Positions 1 to 9,036 of a stretch of 64,000 nucleotides of DNA are shown one piece after another. Within the stretch, counting starts at the first letter, position 1. Each line of letters begins with the position of its first letter. The DNA comes from Deltaproteobacteria bacterium IMCC39146 (GTDB lineage Bacteria; Desulfobacterota; Desulfuromonadia; Desulfuromonadales; BM103): NCBI GenBank assembly GCA_030005635.1, contig JARUHP010000001.1:1-64000 (forward strand). Reading direction: 5' to 3'. The notes beneath the pieces were generated by a model. The model was not told the origin of the DNA. It saw only the letters and a program-made list of their open reading frames with translations, and did no database searches. A program made the position numbers and the translations under genes.

Positions 1-382
1 CCGTGTCGGTGGCAGTATTGTTATTCGGGGCAAGCAGATAGGGGATCCATTCACTAGCGACAATGGTCGAGACACCACTTTCAATGCCTGCATCAGTAAC
101 GGCCGTAACTGTGAAATAGTAGACGTTACCGTCATCCGGCAGATCGATCGGCAGAGAGGTGTTGGCTAAGCCGTCAACTGCAATCGGCGAAGCCCCTTCT
201 GACAGGCTTGTACCGTTAAACGGGAAAGTGGGAGTGTCGGTCCGGTAATAGATATTATAGCCGACAACCTCTGGTTCAATGTTTTGGTCCCAGGTCAAGG
301 TAACATTTTGTGCTGAGGCCTGGCTGACTGTAGCGATGAACAAAAAAATGCACAGGGAAAGCAGTTTGATTGAGTTTTTCAT
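1..382 (-). CDS. Secreted fibronectin type III-like protein (N-terminal part, cut by window edge)
   Basis: Translated by hand leftward from the ATG at 382-380; the frame stays open to base 1, so only the first ~127 residues are present. It begins with a signal peptide of about 24 residues (MKNSIKLLSL..., probable cleavage after QASA). A single beta-sandwich-like repeat follows, with VTLTWD, GYNIYYR and YYFTVTAV, the usual landmarks of a fibronectin type III fold. The protein is therefore exported, but its function lies in the missing part. No strong ribosome binding site is visible. A sigma-54-like promoter and three phased repeats lie upstream at 471-580. Confidence 0.7.
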   Translation of the reverse strand, partial: MKNSIKLLSLCIFLFIATVSQASAQNVTLTWDQNIEPEVVGYNIYYRTDTPTFPFNGTSLSEGASPIAVDGLANTSLPIDLPDDGNVYYFTVTAVTDAGIESGVSTIVASEWIPYLLAPNNNTATDT

Positions 383-470
383 TTTGGGTTTGGTTGTCCG
401 ATGTCACGGTGGGGAAGATAGTTGTCTGCGCCCTTTTCCTTTTTAATATTTGTTTCTTTTGGATTGTGCT

Positions 471-486
471 TGCGAAGTTGATGCCA
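471..486 (-). promoter_or_regulatory. Possible sigma-54 (-24/-12) promoter of the FN3-like gene
   Basis: On the minus strand the sequence is TGGCAT-N5-TCGCA, with GG and GC at the invariant spacing of the TGGCAC-N5-TTGCA consensus and two mismatches. The predicted start is near 460, about 78 bases before the ATG. The match alone is modest; the direct repeats upstream strengthen it. Confidence 0.35.
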
Positions 487-493
487 AGGTTTG

Positions 494-580
494 GGCGGGA
501 GTATTCAAACCCCTGAAATGACCTGCTGAAAAATCTTTGGCGGGACTATTCTTAAACTTTGGTAGGACTATTCTTAAACT
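494..580. repeat. Three phased copies of GGNRGGANTATTC(TT)AAAC
   Basis: Copies start at 494, 539 and 561 (plus-strand reading). The last two are nearly identical over about 19 bases and 22 bp apart; the first is 45 bp from the second, or two repeat lengths. Spacing close to two helical turns places all copies on one face of the DNA. They lie about 35-120 bp upstream of the predicted sigma-54 start, where enhancer-binding activators usually bind. The function is inferred. Confidence 0.5.
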
Positions 581-917
581 TAGGCAGCTTCTCTTTTGTG
601 TGTTTTTGACAACTTTTGACTAGGCTTATGGCAACTATGCCACAGAGGTGATGCTTCCGAACGCTACAGCGTCATGATCTTAAGCTTGTTGTCGGTAGGT
701 GGTACCGGCGGTGCCCAAAATCACTTTTCCTGCTGACTATGCATTTAAGGAATGGGCCGTTTCAAACTTCTACAGAAGTCACTAGGCTATCTCAAACCCA
801 AAACTAGGCAGAAGAAAACTGTAAGCGTCTGGGTTCTTAAAAGTCCCGACTTCTAAGAAGAAAAACGGCTTCTTATTGATAGAGGTATTCAGGAAGCTCT
901 TTAATACACAAAACTAT

Positions 918-951
918 GGTCACCAGGGTTTATGCCTTGGTGACCTTTTTT
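918..951 (+). terminator. Rho-independent terminator of an unannotated transcript
   Basis: GGTCACCAGGG pairs with CCTTGGTGACC across a short loop and is followed by six T. No gene ends upstream on the plus strand, so it probably closes a non-coding transcript. Confidence 0.65.
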
Positions 952-1174
952 ACTGGAATGCAGGGTTTCTAAGGATTGGCAGTTTCTCACTGAATCCAGA
1001 CAGCTAAAGCCAATAACACAGCTTATGGGACTCATGTACGAGTCAAGAACATAGGTAACCTATATTTATGAACCGTACCCCCACTGATAACACTATTGAC
1101 AATTTCCATGATTTAACATCAAAAAAATCGTGTACAATTGACAGCCACAAACTACTCATCAGGAGCTTTTCAAT

Positions 1175-2077
1175 ATGGAGAATGTTTGGATCGCGTTTGG
1201 ACTCACCATCTTTGCAGGTTTAGCAACCGGCATAGGTAGCGCTATAGCTTTTCTTGCTAAACGATCAAACTACCGATTCCTCTCCATCTCCACCGGATTT
1301 TCTGCGGGGGTAATGCTCTACGTCTCCTTTGTTGAAATCTTCGTCAAAGGGACCGACGCACTGGTGGAGGCCTACGGTAACTACTGGGGACACTGGATAA
1401 ATGCCGGATCGTTCTTTTCTGGCATATTACTGATCGCCTTGATTGATAACCTTATCCCTTCTGCTGACAATCCTCATGAAACTCACACTGAAGAGGAGCT
1501 GGCCCCACTGAAAAACTCCGGTGCACCTCTACCCGACTTTGAGTCCATCCACGATACCCCAAAAAAAGACCTGGAGTTCGGTGGCCACGACCACGGATCA
1601 CAACGTAAATTGATGAGGATGGGACTCTTCACCGCCCTCGCTATAGGTATACACAACTTCCCAGAGGGTTTAGCGACCTTCCTTGCTGCACTGCAAGACC
1701 CTACCCTAGGTGTAGCCATCGCCATCGCCGTTGCTCTGCACAATATCCCTGAAGGAGTCTGTGTATCGGTACCAATCTTTTACGCCACCGGTGATCGCAA
1801 AAAAGCTTTTTTCTACTCCTTCCTCTCCGGCGTTGCCGAACCTATCGGGGCTGGACTTGCCTACATAGGACTACTCTTCTTCTTTGGCGGCGATTCCGGT
1901 GTTATCCCACCACAGGTAATGGGGATACTTTTTGGCGGTGTCGCAGGCATTATGGTCTATATCAGTCTTGATGAACTTCTACCAACCAGCCGCGCTTATG
2001 GCAAAGGGCACGATAGTCTATTCGGTTTGATCGCAGGGATGCTAGTTATGGCGCTGAGCCTGTTGCTTATGCGTTAA
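1175..2077 (+). CDS. zupT: Zinc transporter ZupT (ZIP family)
   Basis: A 300-residue inner-membrane protein of the ZIP family, which imports Zn2+ and other divalent metals. The diagnostic metal-site pair is present in consecutive membrane segments: HNFPEG near residue 162 and HNIPEG near residue 191. A polar loop rich in His, Asp and Glu (about residues 98-142, with HETHTEEE and GGHDHG) precedes them, typical of the cytoplasmic metal-binding loop. About eight hydrophobic segments are seen. The ATG is preceded by AGGAGC at a good distance. It is a single gene, not part of an operon. Substrate range beyond zinc cannot be read from the sequence. Confidence 0.9.
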   Translation: MENVWIAFGLTIFAGLATGIGSAIAFLAKRSNYRFLSISTGFSAGVMLYVSFVEIFVKGTDALVEAYGNYWGHWINAGSFFSGILLIALIDNLIPSADNPHETHTEEELAPLKNSGAPLPDFESIHDTPKKDLEFGGHDHGSQRKLMRMGLFTALAIGIHNFPEGLATFLAALQDPTLGVAIAIAVALHNIPEGVCVSVPIFYATGDRKKAFFYSFLSGVAEPIGAGLAYIGLLFFFGGDSGVIPPQVMGILFGGVAGIMVYISLDELLPTSRAYGKGHDSLFGLIAGMLVMALSLLLMR

Positions 2078-2539
2078 GCAGGTTCCTTTAAAGGGTTTGT
2101 AATGCCTTGACCAAATCTGTGACCGAATGTGAATGTGGACTGTAGAAAAAACCGTTCCTATAAGTCACGATAAACAGGAAAACTCCAAATTGTTGAAAGC
2201 TTGTCCCCATAAGGCCTCCCGCAACTGATTCCTGTAAATCCTTAGGATTTACAGTAAACCCTGCCAAGGCTCACATCTCTTTAGAAAATTCATCTTATCC
2301 TTTTTTGAAACGACCCCAGAGACCTTTGGTAATCAGAAAATCAGTTAACAGAAAAAACTCATTTCCAAAAAGTGAACTTCAAAAAATTGAGACATTGTAA
2401 ATGGGGGAGTTTATCTTTTTTAGGATGCTCTATGGCAGAGGGGGTCTGGGGTACCCATGGGGGGGGCTTGCATTTCAATGTATATGCAGAGATGAATGTT
2501 TCCACTTTTATTTCCACCCGCAGCTACGAACCAGAAAAA
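2078..2539. other. Intergenic region with one near-perfect palindrome, no gene
   Basis: No supported coding sequence. A 23-bp inverted repeat at 2232-2254 has 11-bp arms (CTGTAAATCCT) around one base. It lacks a T-run, so it is not a clear terminator. A 64-codon ORF at 2372-2566 has no ribosome binding site or family features and was not called. Confidence 0.4.
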
Positions 2540-2579
2540 AGGCAAAACAAAGGGCCTAACCATTGATGGCTAAGCCCTT
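2540..2579 (-). terminator. Terminator downstream of tRNA-Ser
   Basis: On the minus strand AAGGGCTTAGCCAT pairs with ATGGTTAGGCCCTT around a two-base centre (two wobble or mismatch positions), then a T-rich stretch. It lies just 3' of the tRNA. Confidence 0.6.
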
Positions 2580-2586
2580 GATATTA

Positions 2587-2676
2587 TGGCGGAGGGGGTG
2601 GGATTTGAACCCACGGTACGCGTAAACGTACAACAGATTTCGAGTCTGTCACCTTCGGCCGCTCGGACACCCCTCC
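2587..2676 (-). tRNA. tRNA-Ser (anticodon CGA)
   Basis: The minus strand gives a class II tRNA of 90 bases including an encoded CCA end. The acceptor stem is GGAGGGG/CCCCTCC with discriminator G. The anticodon stem ACAGA/TCTGT holds the loop CTCGAAA, so the anticodon is CGA, reading UCG serine codons. A long variable arm (TTGTACGTTTACGCGTAC) and the T-loop GGTTCAAATCC fit serine tRNAs. Confidence 0.95.
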
Positions 2677-2771
2677 AGGGGTTTTTATCTGCTCTGATGA
2701 ACCATGTTCCCTGACTTTAACCAGTCACTATCCAACCAGTCACCAGTTACCGCCTTTAAATGGGAGAACCT

Positions 2772-3254
2772 TTATAAAGTCTTTTTCGATTTTTTTCCAG
2801 CTCTTAATTCTTTAAAAAAGCCGCTCAACATCTGGCTGCATTCTTCACCAAGCACACCTTCGGTGACTTCGACTTTGTGATTGAAGCGTTCATCCTGAGC
2901 GAAATCATAAATCGACCCAACAGCCCCGGCACGTGGATCGCGGCAGGCATAAACCAGGCGAGGGATACGCGCCAGGATGATCGCGCCCATGCACATAACG
3001 CATGGTTCCAAAGTTACATATAGCGTTGTTTCAAGCAGCCGCCAGTGACCGATCTTTTCGGCGGCCTGACGAATTGCCACCATCTCGGCGTGGGTGGTCG
3101 GATCGTTGCTGGTTTCACGCAGGTTGTGGCCACGGCCGATGATCTCGCCTTCGAAGACGATGACAGCACCGATTGGCACTTCACCGAGAGAGAGCGCAAT
3201 ATCGGCTTCTGCCATAGCAGCCTGCATATATGTGATGTCGATATTTTGAGTCAT
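2772..3254 (-). CDS. tadA: tRNA-specific adenosine deaminase TadA
   Basis: A 160-residue cytidine/deoxycytidylate deaminase-fold enzyme that converts adenosine to inosine at the wobble position of tRNA-Arg(ACG). The zinc-site signature is complete: HAEM with the catalytic Glu near residue 55, and PCVMCMGA near residue 84. Length matches bacterial TadA. It lies upstream of tRNA-Ser on the same strand, an association without obvious functional meaning. The product would be essential if it is the only copy. Confidence 0.92.
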   Translation of the reverse strand: MTQNIDITYMQAAMAEADIALSLGEVPIGAVIVFEGEIIGRGHNLRETSNDPTTHAEMVAIRQAAEKIGHWRLLETTLYVTLEPCVMCMGAIILARIPRLVYACRDPRAGAVGSIYDFAQDERFNHKVEVTEGVLGEECSQMLSGFFKELRAGKKSKKTL

Positions 3255-3284
3255 AGAATTATGGCAACATACTACTTGTTAATC

Positions 3285-3313
3285 CGGGGACAGTCCACAA
3301 AGGGACAGTCCCC
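3285..3313. repeat. GGGGACAGTCC hairpin repeat, copy 1
   Basis: Two copies of GGGACAGTCC separated by ACAAA form a hairpin with about 10 paired bases and one T-T mismatch. A second copy lies at 15323-15351. It sits between the RND operon end and tadA and could also act as a transcription barrier. Confidence 0.7.
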
Positions 3314-3319
3314 TTTCTA

Positions 3320-6300
3320 TTATATTTGAGTCTCGACATTAAGACGCTTGGCCATGTGTTCCTTGATACGAGCGAAGACCGCGTAAAGAACCGGCACGAC
3401 GATCAGGGTCAACAAAGTAGCGATTGCGAGTCCGAAGATGACAGCAACAGCCATCGGCCCCCACCACTGGGCGGATGCACCACCAACGATCATTGAGAGG
3501 TTGCGGAAATCAAAGCTGACACCAACCGCCATCGGTAGCAGACCGAGGATGGTGGTAATAGCAGTCAGCATAACCGGCCGGAAACGGACCAGGCCGGCAC
3601 GCAGAAGTGCGTCGTAGAGTTCCACCCCCTGCCGTCGCAGCTGGTTGATGTAATCGATCAGGACAATGGCATTGTTGACCACCACGCCAGCCAGCGAGAT
3701 CACACCGATCCCGGTCATTATAATACCGAAGTTGGTCATGGTCAGGATCAGGCCGAGAAAAACACCTGACAAGGAGAGAACCACGCTGGTCATAACGATA
3801 AAGGTCTGCGAGATCGAGTTGAACTGAGTAATCAGCACCAGCACAATCAGGAACAGAGCGATGACAAAAGCCTTGGCGAGAAAAGCGGAGGCTTTCTGTT
3901 GCTCTTCCTGTTCACCGGAATAATCGATGCGGTAGCCGCCAGGCAGATCGATGCCCGACAAAGCGTTTTGCACATCGACAAGGACATCGTTGCTGTTACG
4001 ACCGGTGGTATTACCAGAGATAGTCACCACCCGCTTTTGATCAATGTGACGAATCGAGCCGAAGCCGGCTCCTATCTCCAATTTTGCCACCGTCGTCAAA
4101 GGGACCGGTGAACCGATGTTGGTCGGCACCAGCAGGCTCTCGATGTCTGCGATTGACTGACGACGCTCTTCCGGAAGACGCACGATGATATCGTACTCAT
4201 CCTTGCCCTGACGGTAAACCCCCATCTTGCTGCCACTGATGGCTGCCTTGACCAACACCGAGATATCCGCTGTAGAGAGCCCTAACAGAGTGGCTTTTTC
4301 ACGATCCACCAGAACACGGATCTCCGGCTTGGCCCGCGCAAAGTCATCCTTGAGATCGACGAGACCCGGGATGCCTTTAATTCTTTCGCGAGCCTGGTTG
4401 ACCAGGCTTTCCAGCACGACGACATTTTCGCCACTGACTTCGATGCTTACCGGCGCTCCGGTCGGCGGCCCTTCTTTTTCTTTCTCGACCTTGATTTCCG
4501 CACCGGTGAAATTGCTCAGGGCATTACGCACCCGGTTGAGAACCAGATCGGAAGACTCATGACGATCGTCACTGTCGACAAACTCCAGAGAGACCTTGGC
4601 CATATTTGACTGACCGCCACTGTCGGAACCGGCTTCGCCGCTCGGCGCGACACCGATTTCGGCAATCGTGTACTTAACGTCCTGTTCAGGAGCCACTACT
4701 TTTTCAACGATGCGTGCATAGTCATCGGAAGTGTTCAGACCGGTGCCTTCGGGAGCTTTGATTTCTACAAAGGCCCGGTTCGGCTCAGTATCAGGAAAGA
4801 GTTCGACGCCGAGAATCTTGGCACTGACCATGCCGCCAAAGATGCCGCAGATAACCAGCAACACAGCCACGGAGAGACCAATCGTCGCGCCCTGATGCTT
4901 TAGCGCCCATTGCAGCACCCTCTTGTAAAAACGCACGATACGAGTCCGCTCAACGTCCGGCTGCACCTCACCTTTTTTCACGCGCATGAAGGTCGCGCAG
5001 ACGGTCGGGTTAATCACCAGTGCGACAAACAGCGAAGAGGTGAGTGTGATAATCAGGGTCAGGGGTAAGAATTTCATGAACTCGCCCATCAACCCCGGCC
5101 AGAAGGTCATGGGGAAAAAGGCACAGAGGGTGGTAAGCGTCGAACTGATCACCGGCCAACCGACCTCACTCGCCGCGATCCGTGCAGCATCAACCCGGTT
5201 TTTGCCTTCCTGCATGTGGCGGTAGATATTTTCGACGATAACAATGGCGTTATCGACCAGCATACCGAGCGCCAGCATCAGACTGAAGAGTACGACCATG
5301 TTGAGAGTCATACCGAGCGCCTGAATAATCGAAAACGACATCAGCATGGAAAAAGGAATCGCCAGGGCAACAAAGAAAGAGTTGCGCAGACCGAGGAAGA
5401 GGAAGAGCACCGAGATCACCAGGAGCAGACCGGTGAGGATGTTGTTCTCCAGCTCCGAGACCATGTTGCGGATATCTTTGGACTGGTTGAGGGTCACCGA
5501 GAGTTCGACCCCTTCCGGCATCAACGGCTTGGCGTATTCAAGCAGGGCAAAGACCCGGTCGGTCAGCTCGATGATATTCTCGCCGGTGCGCTTCTTGACT
5601 GCCAGAGTCACACTCGGCTTACCATTGAGACGCGCGTAGCTTTTCGCGTCTTCAAAGGTGAAATCGATGGTCGCCATATCCTTGTAGTAGATCGGCTTGC
5701 CGTCGCGGACCACCATCACCAGATTGTCGATCTGTGCAGGATCGGTAAATTCCCCGGGGATACGCAGCAGATACTTACCCTGACCGATGTCGATGCTGCC
5801 GCCAGGGATATTGACGTTCTCGCGGGCCACCGCTGTGACGACCTCGTTGAAGGAGACCCGGTAAGCGGCCATGCGGTCAGGATCGATCTCTACGCGCACC
5901 TGGTTTTCACGACCGCCGGTCAAGACCACATCGAGTACGCCGGGAATCTCTTCAATATGTTCTTCGAGTTCCTCGGCAACACCTTTAAGGAGCGTTTCCG
6001 AGACTTCACCGGAAACCGCAACCATCAGTACCGGGAACTCGGCCAGGTTGACTTCGAGGATTTGTGGATCATTTTCCAGATCAGCGGGCAGGTCACCCTT
6101 GGCCTGGTCAACCTTGTCACGCACCCACTGGGTGGCGTCGTCGATATCGACCTCGGGGATAAACTCGACGGTAATCATCGAGGAACCCTCGGCGCTCACC
6201 GAACGTACCTCTTCAACGTTTTTCAGGCCGCGTAGTTTACGCTCGATCGGGTTGGTGATCAGCGATTCGATATCGCTTGACGACACCCCCTCGTAGGTAG

Positions 6301-6445
6301 TCACCACCAGCACGTAGGGGATGGTGATATCGGGTGTCGACTCGCGCGGCAGGGTGGCATAGCTGTAGATTCCGACCACGATAATGATCAGCATCAAAGC
6401 AAAGACCGTACTGCGCTGCCTGATTGCGGCATTGGAGATCAGCAT
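3320..6445 (-). CDS. RND efflux pump permease (AcrB/HAE family)
   Basis: A 1041-residue proton-driven inner-membrane pump of the resistance-nodulation-division superfamily. One TM helix precedes a large periplasmic loop (residues ~30-335), then TM2-6; a second half repeats the pattern from about residue 520. The TM4 motif GMLVDNAIVIVEN near residue 393 carries the paired acidic residues of the proton relay, and GVVVNNAIVLIDYIN is its counterpart in the second half. It follows the adaptor gene by one base. With the adaptor, TolC-type channel and TetR regulator it forms a tripartite exporter of hydrophobic or amphiphilic compounds. The substrate cannot be inferred. Confidence 0.92.
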   Translation of the reverse strand: MLISNAAIRQRSTVFALMLIIIVVGIYSYATLPRESTPDITIPYVLVVTTYEGVSSSDIESLITNPIERKLRGLKNVEEVRSVSAEGSSMITVEFIPEVDIDDATQWVRDKVDQAKGDLPADLENDPQILEVNLAEFPVLMVAVSGEVSETLLKGVAEELEEHIEEIPGVLDVVLTGGRENQVRVEIDPDRMAAYRVSFNEVVTAVARENVNIPGGSIDIGQGKYLLRIPGEFTDPAQIDNLVMVVRDGKPIYYKDMATIDFTFEDAKSYARLNGKPSVTLAVKKRTGENIIELTDRVFALLEYAKPLMPEGVELSVTLNQSKDIRNMVSELENNILTGLLLVISVLFLFLGLRNSFFVALAIPFSMLMSFSIIQALGMTLNMVVLFSLMLALGMLVDNAIVIVENIYRHMQEGKNRVDAARIAASEVGWPVISSTLTTLCAFFPMTFWPGLMGEFMKFLPLTLIITLTSSLFVALVINPTVCATFMRVKKGEVQPDVERTRIVRFYKRVLQWALKHQGATIGLSVAVLLVICGIFGGMVSAKILGVELFPDTEPNRAFVEIKAPEGTGLNTSDDYARIVEKVVAPEQDVKYTIAEIGVAPSGEAGSDSGGQSNMAKVSLEFVDSDDRHESSDLVLNRVRNALSNFTGAEIKVEKEKEGPPTGAPVSIEVSGENVVVLESLVNQARERIKGIPGLVDLKDDFARAKPEIRVLVDREKATLLGLSTADISVLVKAAISGSKMGVYRQGKDEYDIIVRLPEERRQSIADIESLLVPTNIGSPVPLTTVAKLEIGAGFGSIRHIDQKRVVTISGNTTGRNSNDVLVDVQNALSGIDLPGGYRIDYSGEQEEQQKASAFLAKAFVIALFLIVLVLITQFNSISQTFIVMTSVVLSLSGVFLGLILTMTNFGIIMTGIGVISLAGVVVNNAIVLIDYINQLRRQGVELYDALLRAGLVRFRPVMLTAITTILGLLPMAVGVSFDFRNLSMIVGGASAQWWGPMAVAVIFGLAIATLLTLIVVPVLYAVFARIKEHMAKRLNVETQI

Positions 6446-6446
6446 A

Positions 6447-7514
6447 TCAATCAGCCTCGACTTTCACTTTGGCGCCATCAGCCAACAGCTGATGTCCTTT
6501 GATAATCAATTTTTCACCAAGACTCAAGCCCTCCAGGAGGACAGCCTGGTCACCGATCACGCGATCAATCTTCACCGGACGCAGCCGTGCCTGCCCTTCG
6601 GCTTCGACGTAGACCACCTTGCGGCCATCGAGATCAACCACTGCATAGAGAGGGATTGCAATCGCACCTTTGAGTTCTCGCCGCAAGGCATCGATGCGCA
6701 CGATCATACCGGGGCGCAACTGTCGATCCTGATTATCGACCTCGACCTTGGCCAGGTAGGTGCGGGTCAGCGGGTCGGCTTTGTACGCCAGATGCACCAG
6801 CTTGCCGCTGCGATGGATCTCTTCCCCGGTGTCGATTTGGGCCTGAACAACGCTCACCTCTTCACCGGGGTGGAAATAACGAACGTCTTTTTCCGGCACA
6901 TCGATCAGCACCTTGAGGCGATCCACCTGCACCACCAGTGCCACAGGGTCTCCGGCTTTTACATATTCGCCGCGTTCCACCATGCGAACATCGAGAACGC
7001 CGGCGACCGGGGCCTTAATGATGCTTTTCTGCAAAGCAATGCTGGCAAGCTTCCGATTCTGCCGGGCCGCCTCATATGCTGTTAAGCTATTATCGTATTC
7101 CTGTTGACTGACCAGGTTTTCGGCCACCAGACGTTGTAACCGCTGCATCGCCTTCTCCTTGATCTCGGCATCAACCCGGTTGCGCTCCAGGTTGGCCTTC
7201 TGGCTCACGGAATCGATCGTCATAATCTTTTGACCGGAGGTCAACATCTCGCCCTCCTCGGGGCCGACCCAATCGACCGGCCCGGCAATCTCTGCAGCAA
7301 GGGTCAGATCCTCCCAGGCGTACAGAGAACCTGGTAAGCTGAAGCGCTCTTCAAGATCTTGAGCCGTAACAACCATCACTTTGACCGAGGTTGCCTTTTC
7401 ATTATCCGTCGCTTGCGCGTCCGAATTTGTTTCACTCAATGAGTCATCTCCGCAGCCCACTATTAGAGGCAGTAGGCAGAGACTCAAGAGGACCAGATTT
7501 CGAAATGCGCTCAT
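6447..7514 (-). CDS. RND efflux periplasmic adaptor (membrane fusion lipoprotein)
   Basis: A 355-residue HlyD/AcrA-type adaptor linking the RND permease to the outer-membrane channel. The N-terminus is a lipoprotein signal with lipobox IVGC at residues ~18-21, so it should be anchored in the inner membrane. A barrel-sandwich (lipoyl-like) half motif with VDWVGPEEGEML appears near residue 80 and its partner with IIKAPVAGVLD near residue 165, flanking a coiled-coil hairpin rich in Lys, Arg and Gln. Its ATG overlaps the TolC stop codon, indicating translational coupling. Confidence 0.9.
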   Translation of the reverse strand: MSAFRNLVLLSLCLLPLIVGCGDDSLSETNSDAQATDNEKATSVKVMVVTAQDLEERFSLPGSLYAWEDLTLAAEIAGPVDWVGPEEGEMLTSGQKIMTIDSVSQKANLERNRVDAEIKEKAMQRLQRLVAENLVSQQEYDNSLTAYEAARQNRKLASIALQKSIIKAPVAGVLDVRMVERGEYVKAGDPVALVVQVDRLKVLIDVPEKDVRYFHPGEEVSVVQAQIDTGEEIHRSGKLVHLAYKADPLTRTYLAKVEVDNQDRQLRPGMIVRIDALRRELKGAIAIPLYAVVDLDGRKVVYVEAEGQARLRPVKIDRVIGDQAVLLEGLSLGEKLIIKGHQLLADGAKVKVEAD

Positions 7515-9028
7515 GGTGTAGCTCCTTCAGGCGGCAAGGCCGCGACAATATTATAGCGTTCAAGATTGGTGCCCATGGCCTCATACAAGCTGACCTGGGC
7601 CCGGTAGTAATCGGTTTTTGCTGCCACTTCGCGGACCTTCGCATCCACCAGAGCATTCTGAAAGGTCAGGACCCGGAAACTGTTGGACAGCCCCTCCTGC
7701 AAACGACGGGTTTCCTGCTCCAGCGTGGTCTGTGCCAGAGTAGCGTAGCGCTTTGCGACCTCCAGGCGTTCTTTGCCCAGATCGAGAACGGCATGTGCCG
7801 AACGAATTACGGTTTCTACCGAGATTTCGGCACGGCGCAAGCGATAGATAGACTGTTTGTCCTGTGCTGCGGCATCCCGATATTGAGCTTTTGCGGAGCG
7901 GTTCTGCAAGGGCACGCTGAAACGCAAGCCGGCATACCAGCGGTGACCATCCTGGTTTAAAGCCCGACTTGCTGAACGATACCATTGGCCATCGTAATGA
8001 GCCTCATCGCCGTCTCCAGAGAGGCCATTGACCCCGAGGCTGGCCTCAAGATTGAGGCTGGGCAAAAGCTGATTATCGGCATAAACCAGGGCGATCTTAC
8101 GGTTCTCAATCTCCAACCGCGCCTGCTGCAGATCCGGTCGCTTTGCAAACCCAATTGCAAGGGCCTCTGTCAGGGCCGGTTCTTCTTCCTCTGCAACCTC
8201 AGGTAAATGGGGCTGCCAGCTCTCTGGCAATTGCGCATCGCCCTGTTCGATCAATTCAAGGAGTTGATTACGTGCAAGGGTCATCCGTTGTTCGCTGAGA
8301 AGCATATTTCCCTCGCGACCGGCCATGGCCGAGCGGGCCTCGTTGACTTCGGTAACGGGTATGAGGCCGGCGTTAAATTTTCGCTGGTTGCCATCGAGCA
8401 GTTCCTGCGCCAGATCGCGGGCAAGGATTGCGTAGCGAGACTCCTCATCGGCTTGCACCAGGTCCAGGTACGCCCGCTCTATTTCAGTTGCGAGTTGTTG
8501 AGCCTGAGCCAGGTAGCCGAGAGCAGCTTGCTGCTGTCGTGTTTTGGCAACCTGCAAACTAGCAGTGTTGATATCGATACCCATGTCCTTAAGCAAAGGC
8601 TGAGTGAAATCAAGAACTAGGTAAGTCCGATAGGCGGGATCAAGTCGATCGGCCAGAGCGTCCGTGTCATTACTCTCACCAATCAGGCTGAGACGTGTTT
8701 CTAAACCGGTGACAAAGGTTTTACTCAATGCCGCCTCGGCACTGCCCTGATCTGTAATAATAAGATCATCAGCAATAACCGCTGAATCCACATCCACAGG
8801 AAGTTCGCTACGGCTGACCCCAATTCCCAACTCGGCCAGGACATCAAAACGACCTTCTTCAGCCATGATGCCAGCGTCAGCTCGCTCCACATCGAGGCGT
8901 GAGATCTGCAGATCAAAATTGTATTGAAGACCCAGAGCCAAAGCCTGCTGCAGACTAAGGGTTTCAGTCTCGGCAAAACTCGTAGTTGAGAAGGCCAGCA
9001 GGATCAGGGCTATGATTATCTTTCGCAT
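7511..9028 (-). CDS. TolC-family outer-membrane efflux channel
   Basis: The start chosen is the ATG at 9028, not an upstream in-frame codon at 9088, because GAGGAC lies five bases before it and the protein then begins with a clean signal peptide (MRKIIIALILLAFS...). The mature part has the two long alpha-helical repeats of TolC-type channels, rich in Ala, Gln and Arg, with an internal LPSLNLEASLG strand region. Its ribosome binding site overlaps the end of the TetR gene, so regulator and pump form one transcript. Length about 505 residues, slightly above E. coli TolC. Confidence 0.88.
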   Translation of the reverse strand: MRKIIIALILLAFSTTSFAETETLSLQQALALGLQYNFDLQISRLDVERADAGIMAEEGRFDVLAELGIGVSRSELPVDVDSAVIADDLIITDQGSAEAALSKTFVTGLETRLSLIGESNDTDALADRLDPAYRTYLVLDFTQPLLKDMGIDINTASLQVAKTRQQQAALGYLAQAQQLATEIERAYLDLVQADEESRYAILARDLAQELLDGNQRKFNAGLIPVTEVNEARSAMAGREGNMLLSEQRMTLARNQLLELIEQGDAQLPESWQPHLPEVAEEEEPALTEALAIGFAKRPDLQQARLEIENRKIALVYADNQLLPSLNLEASLGVNGLSGDGDEAHYDGQWYRSASRALNQDGHRWYAGLRFSVPLQNRSAKAQYRDAAAQDKQSIYRLRRAEISVETVIRSAHAVLDLGKERLEVAKRYATLAQTTLEQETRRLQEGLSNSFRVLTFQNALVDAKVREVAAKTDYYRAQVSLYEAMGTNLERYNIVAALPPEGATP

Positions 9029-9036
9029 GATTGTCC

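Larger units (their letters stand above)
383..1174. other. 792-bp region between divergent genes; no convincing ORF
   Basis: Apart from the promoter-like element, the 22-bp repeats and a terminator at 918-951, I see no coding gene. The stretch 590-917 has several small inverted segments and ends in a plus-strand terminator that no annotated gene explains, so it may encode a small untranslated RNA. I looked for the c-di-GMP (GEMM) riboswitch core and did not find its conserved strand. Confidence 0.4.

Noticed and set aside
494-580. CRISPR array
   Set aside because: Only three degenerate units with no regular unique spacers and no cas genes in the window.
640-720. c-di-GMP (GEMM) riboswitch
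   Set aside because: GTCGGTAGGTGGTACCGGCGG recalls one helix of that class, but the conserved GGGACGCAAAGCC-type strand is missing.
2372-2566. 64-codon ORF between zupT and tRNA-Ser
   Set aside because: No ribosome binding site, no family features, and its 3' end is the tRNA terminator.
5216-6235. 339-codon ORF on the plus strand opposite the RND permease
   Set aside because: Antisense to a clear RND protein; composition (many His, Asp, Arg) is that of a complementary-frame shadow.
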